A stretch of DNA of 64,000 nt from Populus alba (Eukaryota; Streptophyta; Magnoliopsida; Malpighiales; Salicaceae): positions 4,402,001-4,466,000 of the forward strand of contig NC_133293.1 in NCBI RefSeq assembly GCF_005239225.2, in the 5' to 3' direction. Below, piece after piece: positions 12,961 to 24,600 of the stretch. The notes beneath the pieces are model-generated. The model was given only the letters and a program-made list of their open reading frames with translations, ran no database searches and was not told where the DNA came from. The position numbers were made by a program, and so were the translations under genes. The first letter of the stretch is position 1; each line of letters opens with the position of its first letter.

Positions 12961-13504
12961 TTCAACCCAACCAATTCTTCATCTTGAAGGGCTTGGTTCT
13001 ACTTGAAGATCAGTATATTCATTTCATTGTGATTTGTTGGGTAAATGATGAAATAAATGAATAAATATGTTTTAGCACATCTCAACACTACATATAGAAC
13101 AAGTTAACAAACTAGATATAATCAACCCGAAACTTCATACAACATATAAGAAGGTGTGAATATGATTGATGAAACATCTATCATTTATTGTATGTGCATA
13201 TTCTTTCTTGTATGTTAATTGTTCACCAAATATCTCTTTGAAAATCAGGTTTAGACTTTAGAGAGGGTGCTGACCTAGAAATATCTTGCTTCATCGTTAA
13301 ACAGCATTGTTGTAAGGTCTCTTGATTTTGCATAATTGTTTGTGAGTTCACCAAGTATTTACAAAGGCCCATTATTGTCCCTGAAAAATGATATATTATG
13401 TCCATTCTCTTTAATAGGTAAAGTAAGAATTTGACCTGTACATCGTTAGTTGAACTATAGTAATAACAAGTAATGTACACCACTTTTCAAGATATTATTA
13501 AAAA

Positions 13505-13539
<35 letters not shown>

Positions 13540-13549
13540 TATTTCCCTA

Positions 13550-13800
13550 AAAATTATAGTTTTCAAATCTAATCCGGTGGCCAGCTCGGATTCTAAGTTT
13601 TGATCGAGTCACAGGGTTATTAGGGTTAATTTTTATTTTTTTAAAAAATAAAAAATGATATCGTTTTAGTATATATAAAAAAAAAGTTCAAGGATTGCAA
13701 TAGAATTTTACCAGGTTAACTCGCCGGGTCACACCGGATCATGATTTTTTCTTATTCAATCCGGTTTAATTTCAGTTTTGGTTAGCTAAATTTCAAATTA
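13550..13800. repeat. dispersed repeat, copy 1
   Basis: The text TGGCCAGCTCGGATTC, then GTTTTGAT, then a TTTTTATTTTT-AAAA tract, then a GTTTTAGTA motif, AAGGATTG, CCGGGT and TCACACC is repeated in the same order and orientation about 820 bp downstream. The two copies are strongly diverged. The family was not recognised. Confidence 0.5.
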
Positions 13801-14359
13801 AACTATTAGGTTAGACTGAATTTTAAAATTATAATTTTATATAGAATGAAATAACTATTTTTTATTAGTTTATGTGTCAAGCTATTTTTTAATATCCAAG
13901 TTCTTATCAATCAATGCGATTTGCTTTGATGTTTAAGGACACATCTTTTTCTAAATTTTTTTCAAAGTACGATCTTCAAACTCGGTGTTGAAATTGCTAG
14001 TAAAATAACATGAATAATACCAGTGCTATCCAATCAACTCTGATGATATCTTTGTCATTGAATATTCTTAATTCCACCAATTAGTAATTAATGTACTAAA
14101 TTAAGCAAATTTAAGAACCATTTCAAGTTTTTATTGATTTTTTCTTCTCCAAGAGGATAAGCTAAAGGCAATATCCTATTATTTATACTGAAACCAACTG
14201 CAATCAACAACTTCCCATTAAACTTGAAATTTTTTTGCAGGAGAGGTAGAAGAGAAACGGGAGAGAAAATGACAGGGTTTTTATTTTTGTAGACTATGCT
14301 ATTCTCAAATGAAATATGTTAAATTGTTGTATTTTCTGGATACTTTATAGACATGTCAT

Positions 14360-14660
14360 TATAGTTTTTAAACCTAGTTTGATGGCCAGTTTGATTCAAA
14401 GTTTGGTTTTCGAGTTTTGATTTGGTCATCAGGTCGTCTGAATTAATTTTTATTTTTAAAAAAATCAAAACAATGTTGTTTTAGTAAAAAAAAAAAACAA
14501 AAATTAAAGGATTGTGATAATGTTTTGCTGGATCAATCTGCCGGGTTAACCGAATCACACCAAATCATAACTTTCTTTATTTTTTTTTTCAATTTAGTTT
14601 GATTTTAATTTCAAATCAACCATGTTCTGGATTGATCTATCATATCGGGTCAAATTTCAA
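14360..14660. repeat. dispersed repeat, copy 2
   Basis: This is the partner of the repeat at about 13550-13800, in direct orientation: GATGGCCAGTTTGATTC, GAGTTTTGAT, a TTTTTATTTTTAAAA tract, GTTGTTTTAGTA, AAAGGATTG, CTGCCGGGTTAACC and TCACACCAAATCATAA. Divergence suggests two old insertions or an old duplication. Confidence 0.5.
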
Positions 14661-16060
14661 ATTCATGCCTGTGATGCTTTCTCAATCTTGTTTTTTTTGA
14701 AAGATTTGTTTTTTTGGACAAGAAATGCACATAATTATTACATCCAATCCAGGAACAGGAGACGATAATCATTGATTTAATAATCATGATCAGCTGGTGC
14801 TGAGTCAGACTGGCATGAGACAAGTCTAAATCAAACAGCGATCTTTTCAAACCCCTTGAATAATAAAAAATGCTTGGCACTATCTGAGATTTTATTATTA
14901 TGCTGAGTCACTCACACCTCCTTTATCTTTTCTTTGAGGTCACCTTTGTCTTTTTGCTCATCAATCCTCTACCCCAGAGGACATTAATTTACACTCTACT
15001 TGTTTCATGACCGAGTATGAATGATAGTTGTGTCGTGTGGATCTTCCGAGTATGGTCTGGTCTCTGATCTCTCACCTCTGTCGTTTGCCCCTTTATAATT
15101 TTCGTTGCTGTCTTTCAAAGGACATTTTTTTTTTTTTTTTTTAAAAAAAACACAGACACAGCTTTTATTAGCTTTGAATCTTTCATTAGGATCATCCCAT
15201 GGTGTTAGCAGCCGGCAGTATCAAGTTTTACATAAATTACACACACATACACCAACCTTTTACAGTGTTAAAATAATAATAAATAGTTTAAATTCAAATT
15301 TTATAATTGCTAATATAATGGTAATTAAAGATTTATATGATCGTTAACTTCAAAATCTATAAAATTAGTTGAGGTGTAAACAAACTGGTTCGGAACACCC
15401 ATACTAAAATAATAATAATAACAATAACAATAATAATAATAATAAAAATAAACAGTGGCCTGCATGACATCACATGCCGCCCTCTTGAACAAACTATTTC
15501 CTAATCATATGGCCCTATTCCCTATAGTTTATTAAAGAATAAATTAGTTCCTATAATATCTTAAGTAATAATATAGTTCCTTCACTGGCATTCTCAGTTT
15601 TGTTTTTTGAATGGACGGAGGAGCGCTGATTAGTAAATTGAAAACTAGAAGATCAATTAGATATATAATCTTTGGAGCCACGTACAAAGATTGATTTATT
15701 TTATGAGAAAAAAGATAATTAGTATTTTTAAACAACAAGAACTAAGTTATAATCAACTCAAATATTGTACTAATTAACAGTGGATTTAAAAAGAACTTGC
15801 TTATGATAATTACTTCTTCTCAAAATATTTAAAATCAAAAGCAGGAGATGTAGCTAGAATCAAATTCAAGAGCATAAAATTAAGGGAACTAATTAATGCT
15901 GATTATATCATACAATATATAAATCTTTTTCTTGGTAGATATTGAGATTTTAATTATTGGCAATTAGTTATAATATTTATAACATGACAAGTCATCCTTT
16001 TAAAAAACAGCTATGATGATCATGGTAGGTGAGATTTGAACTATCCAATTTTTTAGTGCA

Positions 16061-16359
16061 TGTTATTAAAAATAATATAAATTATATTCTGGAAATCTAA
16101 CCTAAAAATTTGAGCTATTGGGTTGAGATAATTTTTTGATATGGATATCAAAGAGCCTTGATAACCAAGCGGTCACGAGTTTCAATTTTCACCAGCCTCA
16201 TTTATTTGAAAAAAAATTAACCACAAGATAATACAAGTCTATGCAAGTTTCAAGTAAAAAAGGTTTTTACTTGAGGAAGTGTGTTAGATAATAATATAAA
16301 TCATATCATGAAATCTATCCTAAAAGCTTAAATTATTGAATTAAGATGATTTTTTAATA
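16061..16359 (+). mobile_element. TRIM-like miniature LTR element
   Basis: Two imperfect direct repeats of about 80 bp (16061-16141 and 16282-16359) both begin TGTTA and share AATAATATAAAT-ATAT, GAAATCTA-CCTAAAA and GATTTTTT-ATA motifs in the same order. Directly after the first comes TGGATATCAAAGAGCC, a degenerate match to the initiator tRNA-Met primer site (TGGTATCAGAGC). Directly before the second comes a purine run TTGAGGAAG, a polypurine-tract candidate. The internal part is only about 140 bp and codes for nothing. The arrangement fits a terminal-repeat retrotransposon in miniature. No target duplication is visible, so the element is probably old. Confidence 0.6.
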
Positions 16360-18194
16360 TTCATGAACGAGCATTGTATAATTAAGAATTTTTAGTCATA
16401 TATATAATTAAGTTCATCCTTGTCCGTCTCACGTTTTAATTAGCATCTACCAAGAGAGAGATGTGCTCTCTCACCATCTTGTTCAAATCTCATTCAAATT
16501 TCACGTGAAATCATAGAAATGAAATCCAAAGAAATTAAAACCATAAACACGCTCTCATTGTGAACACAACTAAAACATAAAGAATTGGTTTCACTATTTA
16601 TACAAACAATAAAACAAATTAATATTTATTTTTAATTATTTGGTTACACATGTTTGTTTATATTGCAACTTGAGTGGTTAACATATGGAAGTAATGCGAG
16701 ATCACACCTATGTTTTTCTCTCAACTAACAAACATGAGGTTAATTAATATATTATTTTAAGCATTTTTTTTTTTTAAAAGTGGATGTCTTAGCTTAGTTG
16801 GATTGAAGCGTGTGAGGGCACTATAATAATTTAAAACGATTTGAATTATGCTAGATAATATTTTTGATTTAAAACAATGTTGGTTTTTAATTTTTATTTT
16901 TTTTTAAAAAAAGGGTGAAATGGCCTAGGCATGTGGGCATCTCATAGGCCCCACGTGCATTGCTCTTAAGTCCAAGCCTAGCGGGGCTAGTCTTTTTTTA
17001 ATAATCTTTTCAAGTTAATCATTTAGAATGTGTTTTTATTTAATTTTATTTTTAAATATTGAGTTGATGGTAAATAATTTTTTTTGAATTTTTTATTATA
17101 TAATAAAATAAAAAAGCTAAATTAACCCAATGAAGTTCATAATTTAAATTGCGAGTTTGACAAGTTAACTAAATATTAATAAAAAAGTTGGGTATGATTT
17201 TTTCAAGTTTAGAAGTTTAATGATAATATAAAAAAAAAATAATCATTTAAATGTGTTTTGTTTACGTTTAAAAAATTGTGTGTATCTGCAAGGAAAAACA
17301 CGAACTTATAAACGAGTTAAAGTCTAAAATAAATAGAATTTCAAACAATTAAAATACAAGTAATGATAAGAAAAGAAAACCAAATTATCCATCTTGCCAA
17401 CAACGTCTCAACAAAAAAAACTAACCACATTAATCATAAAAAAACTTCAAATACGTTTTATTGGCAATTAGTTTTTTTTAACAAAAGTCGATTTTTTTTT
17501 TAAAAGAAAAAACTAGCATTCCATGAACCTGATCTCTCTGTGTGTGTGTTTGTATATATATATATATATATATATATAGGAATTCATTGAAAGTTATCCA
17601 TAATAAATACAAATACAAGTAATACCCACGGCAATGCCGTCTCATTAAACAATTTCATTAACAAAAAAAAATCAATTAAACAATTTTCATTAAACTCCTT
17701 TTCTATTCAACTATAAAAAATATTTTCAAATCAATTTATACGTCAAAATCTCATTTCAGAGATGAGTAAATTCAACCTAACATTTTTTTTTGTCAAAAAA
17801 AGGGGAACGCGGAGGTGGGAATTATATGGATCCACGGCTTACACAGTAGGAGGCTGGTTATTTTATTTCATTCAATTCAGAGCCGTCAATTCATCCACGG
17901 AATTATATAAAAAAAAAAATCATGGCAATATTCCAGACAGAAGGTTTTAACAGCAATGCAACTTGGTTTAGAAGCTCCAATGGATATTTGTAACAGACGA
18001 ATAAAAAAATCCATGGAGATGGGCTCTTCATGATCACCACGTCAGTGACAGCTTAATCCCACATGCTTTAATTTGACCTCGCTAGCTTGCCAGTTTCGTT
18101 TTTCTTAATCATGCGCTTCTGGCAAATATTGTAAATATCTTGGTATGATCCCATGCTGATGTTAGCTAGCTGGTACTGCGATATCTTACATGCA
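16360..18194. other. intergenic region upstream of the sugar transporter
   Basis: No gene is supported. It contains TG and TA microsatellites at about 17540-17578 and AT-rich DNA of no recognised family. The last few hundred bases are less AT-rich and form the upstream region of the transporter gene. Confidence 0.55.
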
Positions 18195-18200
18195 TATATA
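18195..18200 (+). promoter_or_regulatory. candidate TATA box of the ERD6-like gene
   Basis: TATATA lies in TGCATATATACCCC, about 180 bp before the start codon at 18377. A start site some 30 bp downstream (near 18225) would give a leader of about 150 nt, which is plausible. The leader contains a short duplicated GTCCTGAGTTGCA. Position and motif are the only support. Confidence 0.4.
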
Positions 18201-18376
18201 CCCCGTCAGAAATCTTATTTCCTCACACTCTCCCATCTTTAAAGTCCTTACTTGCAACCCTAAAGGTCTCTTTAAGAGTCCTGAGTTGCAGTCATTGTGT
18301 CCTGAGTTGCAAGTTGTAGGGTTATTATCTTTCCCTTGAGCTATCTTGCTGTTGGTGATCGAGCTGGGAGAGAGAA

Positions 18377-21300
18377 ATGACTATCAAGCTACAGGGAGAT
18401 GTTGAGCAAGGTGAAATCATTGGCCTTGAAGACTTGGAAAAGCCATTGATCTTGGAGGAGAAAATTGTTGTGATTAATGATAATAATGAAACTGATCAAG
18501 ATCAAGAGAGTGCTGGATCCATTGGGATGGTTTTGCTATGTACATTTGTTGCTGTTTGTGGTTCTTTTGAATTTGGCTCTTGTGTAAGTACTCTCAACCT
18601 CTCTCTCTCTCTCTCTCTCTGTTTGTGATATCAATCAAGGATGGAAAGTGGAGTTCCTGGTTTAAGAGATGTTCTTGGTTTACTAAATGGATTTTTTCCT
18701 TGTCGTTTTTTTTTTTGGCCTTTGATTTTGGTTAGGAACCCACAAAACTCCCGGAAAAAAAAAAAAGGGTTTGTTTAGCTTAAGTTAATTATTTTGGCAG
18801 GTGGGTTATTCAGCTCCCACGCAATCTGCAATCAGGGAAGATCTTAATCTCTCAATTGCTGAGGTTGGTCTCGTTTTTTATTTCTTTTTCAAATAAGAAA
18901 ATATCACATTATAATCTATCTAAATTGAGTCTAATTTTCTGATCAAATCTTGCAGTACTCTATGTTTGGCTCTATATTAACCATTGGTGCAATGTTTGGT
19001 GCTATCACAAGTGGCCGGATTGCAGACTTTATTGGTCGGAAAGGGGTACTCATCTAGAATTCTAGAGTTCTGGTAAAAGGTGATTAATTAGCCTCCCGAT
19101 TTATTTAATTAATGGTTCCTTTCTAACCAGGCAATGAGAATGTCAGCTTGCTTCTGCATCGCTGGATGGCTAGCAGTCTTCTTCTCTAGAGTAAGTGCTC
19201 GGCAATTCACTGCCAAGTCCAACCCTACAACATTCAACATCCATGGAGTTAATATGCTGACGATCCTTTATTTTGCTGGTAATTTTCCTGGTACAGGGAC
19301 CTTTTTCACTTGATGTGGGAAGGATTCTAACAGGATACGGCATTGGAGTTTTCTCTTACGTGGTAATTACTTTATAGTTGCAATCCTCTTACAAAACCTT
19401 CCAATCTAATTGTACAAATTTTTTATCCTGGTTTCTGATGATAATACATGTCTCATGAAAAATCAGGTTCCAATATTTATAGCAGAAATAGCACCAAAGA
19501 ATCTCCGTGGAGGGCTCACCACATTAAATCAGGTAATTAATTAGACATCATAAAGTAGTATGATGTCAACTTCAAAAATGATGCAAGTGTAGTCGTCACT
19601 GACTTTTTGACCCCATCGTCATATCTGTTTCTTTCCAGCTCATGATCGTTACTGGCTCGTCCACTGCATTCTTAATTGGATCGGTTATAACATGGAGAGG
19701 ACTAGCTCTGACAGGTAAGTTGAAGCCCTGCAAAAGTTGATACTGTTTCTTTGATGTTGAATTCTGGGTTGAACTGAAATACCAAAGAAAAGTAGATCTG
19801 TTCCAGTGGTTTTGCAAAGGTCTGAATGTCATTTTTGAATATGTTTTCAAGGTCTTGTTCCCTGCATTTTCCTGCTTGTTGGTCTGTGTTTCGTTCCCGA
19901 GTCTCCCAGATGGCTGGTAAGCTCATGTTTCGTTCAAGCTTTGGCTGCTCTTACTTTGTCAATTTGGGAGGGAGGTTTAACTAAAACCTATGTATCCAGG
20001 CAAAAGTTGGCCTCCAGAAAGAATTCCGAGTTGCACTGCAGAAACTGCGTGGAAAAGATGCTGATGTTACTCGTGAAGCTGCTGAAATCCAAGTACTTGC
20101 CTTCAACAATGTCATATTACTTGAAGCAAGTTCTGTAAAAGAGATTTGTCTTATGACTGACTGTTCCTGTTTCTTGACAGGTTTACCTTGAAAATCTTCA
20201 AGCCCTTCCTCAAGCTAAACTTCTCAATTTGTTCGAAAGCAAATACATCCGTTCTGTTATTGTAAGTAACTGTCTCAAATGTTTAGTAATTCAATCCTTA
20301 CGTTTACGTTGTTATCCACAAAAGAGATTGTGTGTTTCTGACGTCTTACAAGCTTTGCACTTGGTCATGATGTTCAGATTGGAGTGGCGTTAATGGTTTT
20401 CCAACAATTTGGAGGGATTAATGGCATTGGATTTTATGCAAGCGAAACCTTTGCTTCAGCTGGTAAATAATTTGCATTGGCTGTCTTACTTGGTTGCCTT
20501 AGTTCCCAGTCTTCGCCGTTGTTCTGAATTGTTTATGTAAATTGCAGGACTTTCTTCAGCAAAAATCGGAACCATAGCATATGCTTGCATTCAGGTATTT
20601 AATTTGGAAACTTCTCAAAAAAATAAAAATAAAAAGGGAGATAAGTTTTTGTTTGAGAACCTAATCCATCTAAAAATTGATCTGCAGATCCCAATAACCA
20701 TGCTGGGAGCAATTTTAATGGACAAATCTGGGAGACGACCACTTATGATGGTAAATAAATCTGCTTAAGAACTTCTTACCTTGCACAAATATTAATTTAG
20801 TGAGACAAATCTCTTACTGAGTAACAAATATGCTCTTTGCTCATGAAGATCTCTTCTACTGGAACATTTCTAGGCTCTTTCTTAGCAGGAACTTCTTTCT
20901 TTCTCAAGGTAAATCACTTAAATGCATATTTTGTTCTTCCTGTGAATCCTGTCTGCGTTCAAGGTCTGATTCTGTTTCCATGATCTTCGTGATTCAGGGG
21001 CATGGCTTGTTGCTTGAGTGGGTACCGATATTAGCCATCGCAGGAGTGCTGGTAAATTTCCTACTAACATCACTGCTCATTTTATTTACGGCAAATCAAA
21101 ATCTAACAATTTCTGCTCATTTTCCCTATGAAATCAGATTTATGTATCAGCATTCTCAATTGGAATGGGAGCAGTTCCCTGGGTGATCATGTCTGAGGTA
21201 GCTGTTTTTACCTGCCAAGAAAACTGAAAAACTTTTTAGTCTTAACTCTCTGCATCGAATGGAATAGGTGTTAGCTACAAGCTATGGCAATACAAGTTTT

Positions 21301-21653
21301 TTTTTTTTTTTTTTTTTTAATCTAGAACTTTTTCCTGTGGCAGATTTTTCCAATTAACATAAAGGGGATTGCCGGGAGCTTGGTGGTGCTAGTGAACTGG
21401 TCGGGGGCCTGGGCAGTTTCTTTTACCTTCAACTTTCTCATGGACTGGAGTTCCTCAGGTAAGCCGGAACTTCTCAAATCAGGCACAAAATACTAGTTAC
21501 GTATCATGGAGCTGACTTCATGGTTTTCACTTTTCAGGTACATTCTTTGTGTACTCGGGATTCTCAGTGCTAACAGTTCTGTACGTGGCCAAGTTTGTGC
21601 CAGAAACCAAAGGAAAAACACTGGAAGAAATCCAGAAAAGTATCAATTCATAG
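18377..21653 (+). CDS. ERD6-like monosaccharide transporter (18 exons, 488 residues)
   Basis: Exons: 18377-18583, 18801-18863, 18956-19045, 19131-19190, 19297-19362, 19467-19532, 19639-19714, 19852-19916, 20000-20092, 20181-20261, 20378-20462, 20548-20594, 20688-20750, 20849-20908, 20998-21051, 21138-21197, 21344-21458, 21538-21653. All junctions keep frame; total 1467 nt including TAG. The protein has major facilitator sugar-porter hallmarks: [11 protein letters not shown] (residues 110-120), VPESPRWL (to 231), [13 protein letters not shown] (from 297), DKSGRRPLM (near 345-353) and [11 protein letters not shown] (near 472-482), with the hydrophobic pattern of twelve membrane helices. The acidic N-terminus and many small exons fit the ERD6-like (SFP/ESL) subfamily, usually hexose facilitators of the tonoplast. 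Membrane, substrate and direction are inferred from the family. The gene appears intact. Confidence 0.93.
18599..18620. repeat. CT microsatellite in intron 1 of the ERD6-like gene
   Basis: About eleven CT dinucleotides lie just after the donor site of exon 1. It is a length-variable simple repeat candidate. Confidence 0.8.
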
Positions 21654-24600
21654 AGAGTAGAAGGTTTTGAAGGTTGAAGGATCAGGAGATTCTGTGAAAT
21701 TGTTGTGTGATTTTGACTCAGCCGCACTCCCTATTCGGAAGCGAAAAGGCCAGATTCTTAACATGGCATGAAGACATCAATTCTTTGGGATAAATGCAAT
21801 ATTCAAAATTTTATTTTATTTTATTTTTATTTTTATTTTTTTATATATATATCAGGAAGTATATAAATCCAGTACTGGTAGTCTGGTATCTTCTCGGTGT
21901 GACAACTTTAGATGGATGTGCTTTGTGTTCATGTAGAAGAGAAGAAGAATTTCCTTGCAAGCCTAATTCCACCTTGCTAAATGATATGAAAAGGAGAAAT
22001 GCCAAATTTCTTATCCAGAACGAATCCTTCATCTAGTAATTCCAACCATGCAAAAAACAGAACGGTGGAAGATCATCATGTGTTGGGTGCCCAACATAGG
22101 TATTTCACGAATAGGCTGTTGGCTTTTTTAATATTATACACAGCAATGAAAATAATAAAATATAATTATTCAGTAATTTTTAAGATTTTGTTATACAAAT
22201 CTAAAATTATTTAAAGATTTATTGCCTAAAGATCTGATTTGATTTTCTTTGGCTTTGAATAATTCTTAAATGCTAGTTGTTGCAACCAACAAGCTATTTA
22301 ATTGTCTGGTCTTCAATGATAATGCATATGAACCACTAATAAAAAAATCTCCTATAATCCTATTTTGAAGAGAGAGATCGATATGCCTAGATTGTTAGCT
22401 CTTTATTCTGTGACTTGCGTAGATTTTTCTGTTTAATAGATAACCACACAAAAATAAAAGGTATACCTTGCTATTTATAGGAAAATATAAAAAACAATAT
22501 AAAGTAATAAAATATCAATTTCCCGTTAAATACCATCCATATCTTAATTCAGGAAAATTTTAGAAATTAACTCAATCAAGTCCTTACTTGATTTTTGCAG
22601 GTCTAGAAATATAATCACTATATTAATTATATTCTAGTCCTTAATTTCTAAAATATATTTTAATCAAGTCATACTTAATTAAATCATCCCAATTTAATTT
22701 ATGTCTGATAGTTCTAAATGTGTGTAAACCTTTAAGTTTTTAATATGTTAGCCCAAATATAAATATAAATTTTAATTTTAATTAAATAGAATTGAATAAA
22801 TTAAATAATTTACTTTATTATCAATTCAAAAATTAATTAATTTATATTTGAAGATCAAGTGCATTGTCTAGCAATATGTCATGATCTTTCAAATATTAGA
22901 AAAATCATTTGTGGTTTGACTTATTCTTTCAGTGATTAGTTTCTCAGTGTAATTAATATCCTTTAATCAATAATGTTCTGATTTAATATTAAAGCATGAA
23001 GTATGTCTACCATCTTAAATCATATTTGTTCTTTACATAATAGTCATTGATCATTTGAATAAGATTTAAAACTCTTTTCAAATCTTATTATAAGGATAAC
23101 ATATAACATGATTAAAGTATAACATTCTCTATATAAGATAATCTAGTGATATCAAGTCTAAGAATTACTTACACAATCATTACATTAGCCTTTTCATAAA
23201 CAGAAATGATCTTTTCATATGAAAATCTCAGGCGGGTCAGTTTAGTGTACGTGTCTTATGAAACGTAACTACATATTAGTTTTAGAAATTCTTATACATC
23301 AACTTCTGAGAACAATTGCTTCCTTTCATAAAAGAAAAAACATAATATATATATCAGTCTCTACAACTCTAATAAATATCCAGTGTTTAAGAGACTATCG
23401 ATCAAGAACATTTTAGGAACAATACTTTAATGCAATAGGAATCTTATAATCATAACAACTTTATAATTTTATTTACAAAGCATTTTTGTCTCATGGACTT
23501 TATATTTACTTTAGATTCATAAATCAAATATTAGATTCATTAATATAATATTATATGAATATTAAAGATAAATTAAGTCCTTATTAATAATATAATATGT
23601 ATTTATATGAATATAATAATGTCACATGATATAATATAGCTAACCAATCGATTAGCTATAAGATATATTAAACTAACAGAGGCACACTCTAAATAGGTTA
23701 AATTTGATATCAGCAATGCCATTGACAAAAGCAAACCAAAATGTAGAAATGGAATAACAAAAAAAACAAAGGCAAGATTAAAATATTAAAGACTAATAGG
23801 CTGGAGTGAGGATACATGTGCGGGATGCTTTTTAAGAGAAATTATTTTTTTCTTGGTTATTTTTATTCCTATATAGTTTAGAAAAAAATATTTTTTTATG
23901 GTGTTTTTTATTTTGTACTATTTAGTTTAGAAAATTAAATATGATGCTTGGTAATTTTATTTTATTTTATTTATTTTAGGAATTCCTATAATAATTCTAT
24001 AATTATTTATTAGAATTATTTTCCTTTTTAAAATATACCTAGGACTAGTAAAAATAATGTTGTATAACTTGTATTTTCATAGAAAATATTCAATAATAAT
24101 CTGGACTTTATTTGGGTTGATAATTCTTTGGACCATTAATAATTAATTTTTGCCAGCCCATTATTTTGTCCAGCCCAGCCCATGAATAATAGAATGTGAT
24201 TAGTTTTCTTACAAAAGAGTTTTCTCTAAACTTGAATAGTTTTTCAACTTAAAAAACATATGATTTAAAGTCAAAATATTCAGGTTTTATGGAAGGTAAT
24301 CAAAACTGATAGTAGAGGGAAGTCCATTAGCTTTGGTTCTTGAAATTATCTATAAAAGTGAGTTGAAGAAGAGTGTTTCTAATTGGTTTTTCTACACAAA
24401 TATTGTAATTTTTAACACTTTTCTTCAACTAAATTTTCAGTTTTACTTTATTTTGAGCTTTGATTTTTATCTTTATTTTCTTTCTAATCTACAGTTTAAA
24501 ATTAATTTTTGTGGAGAGATATTTGAGTATATATTCCTTTGAGTTCGTTGGATATTGTATATTATTTAGAAATACACCTAAACAAGGTGGAGTTGTTGAA

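Larger units (their letters stand above)
12961..16060. other. AT-rich intergenic region with dispersed and simple repeats
   Basis: No gene is supported. It contains a TA microsatellite at about 13509-13534, two related dispersed repeat copies annotated separately, a T/A homopolymer tract near 15126-15150, and an AAT/AAC-type microsatellite at about 15407-15450. Confidence 0.6.

Noticed and set aside
21794..22036. Open frame of 80 codons just after the sugar transporter
   Set aside because: Begins in T-rich low-complexity sequence, lies in the probable 3' untranslated or downstream region, and has no known domain.
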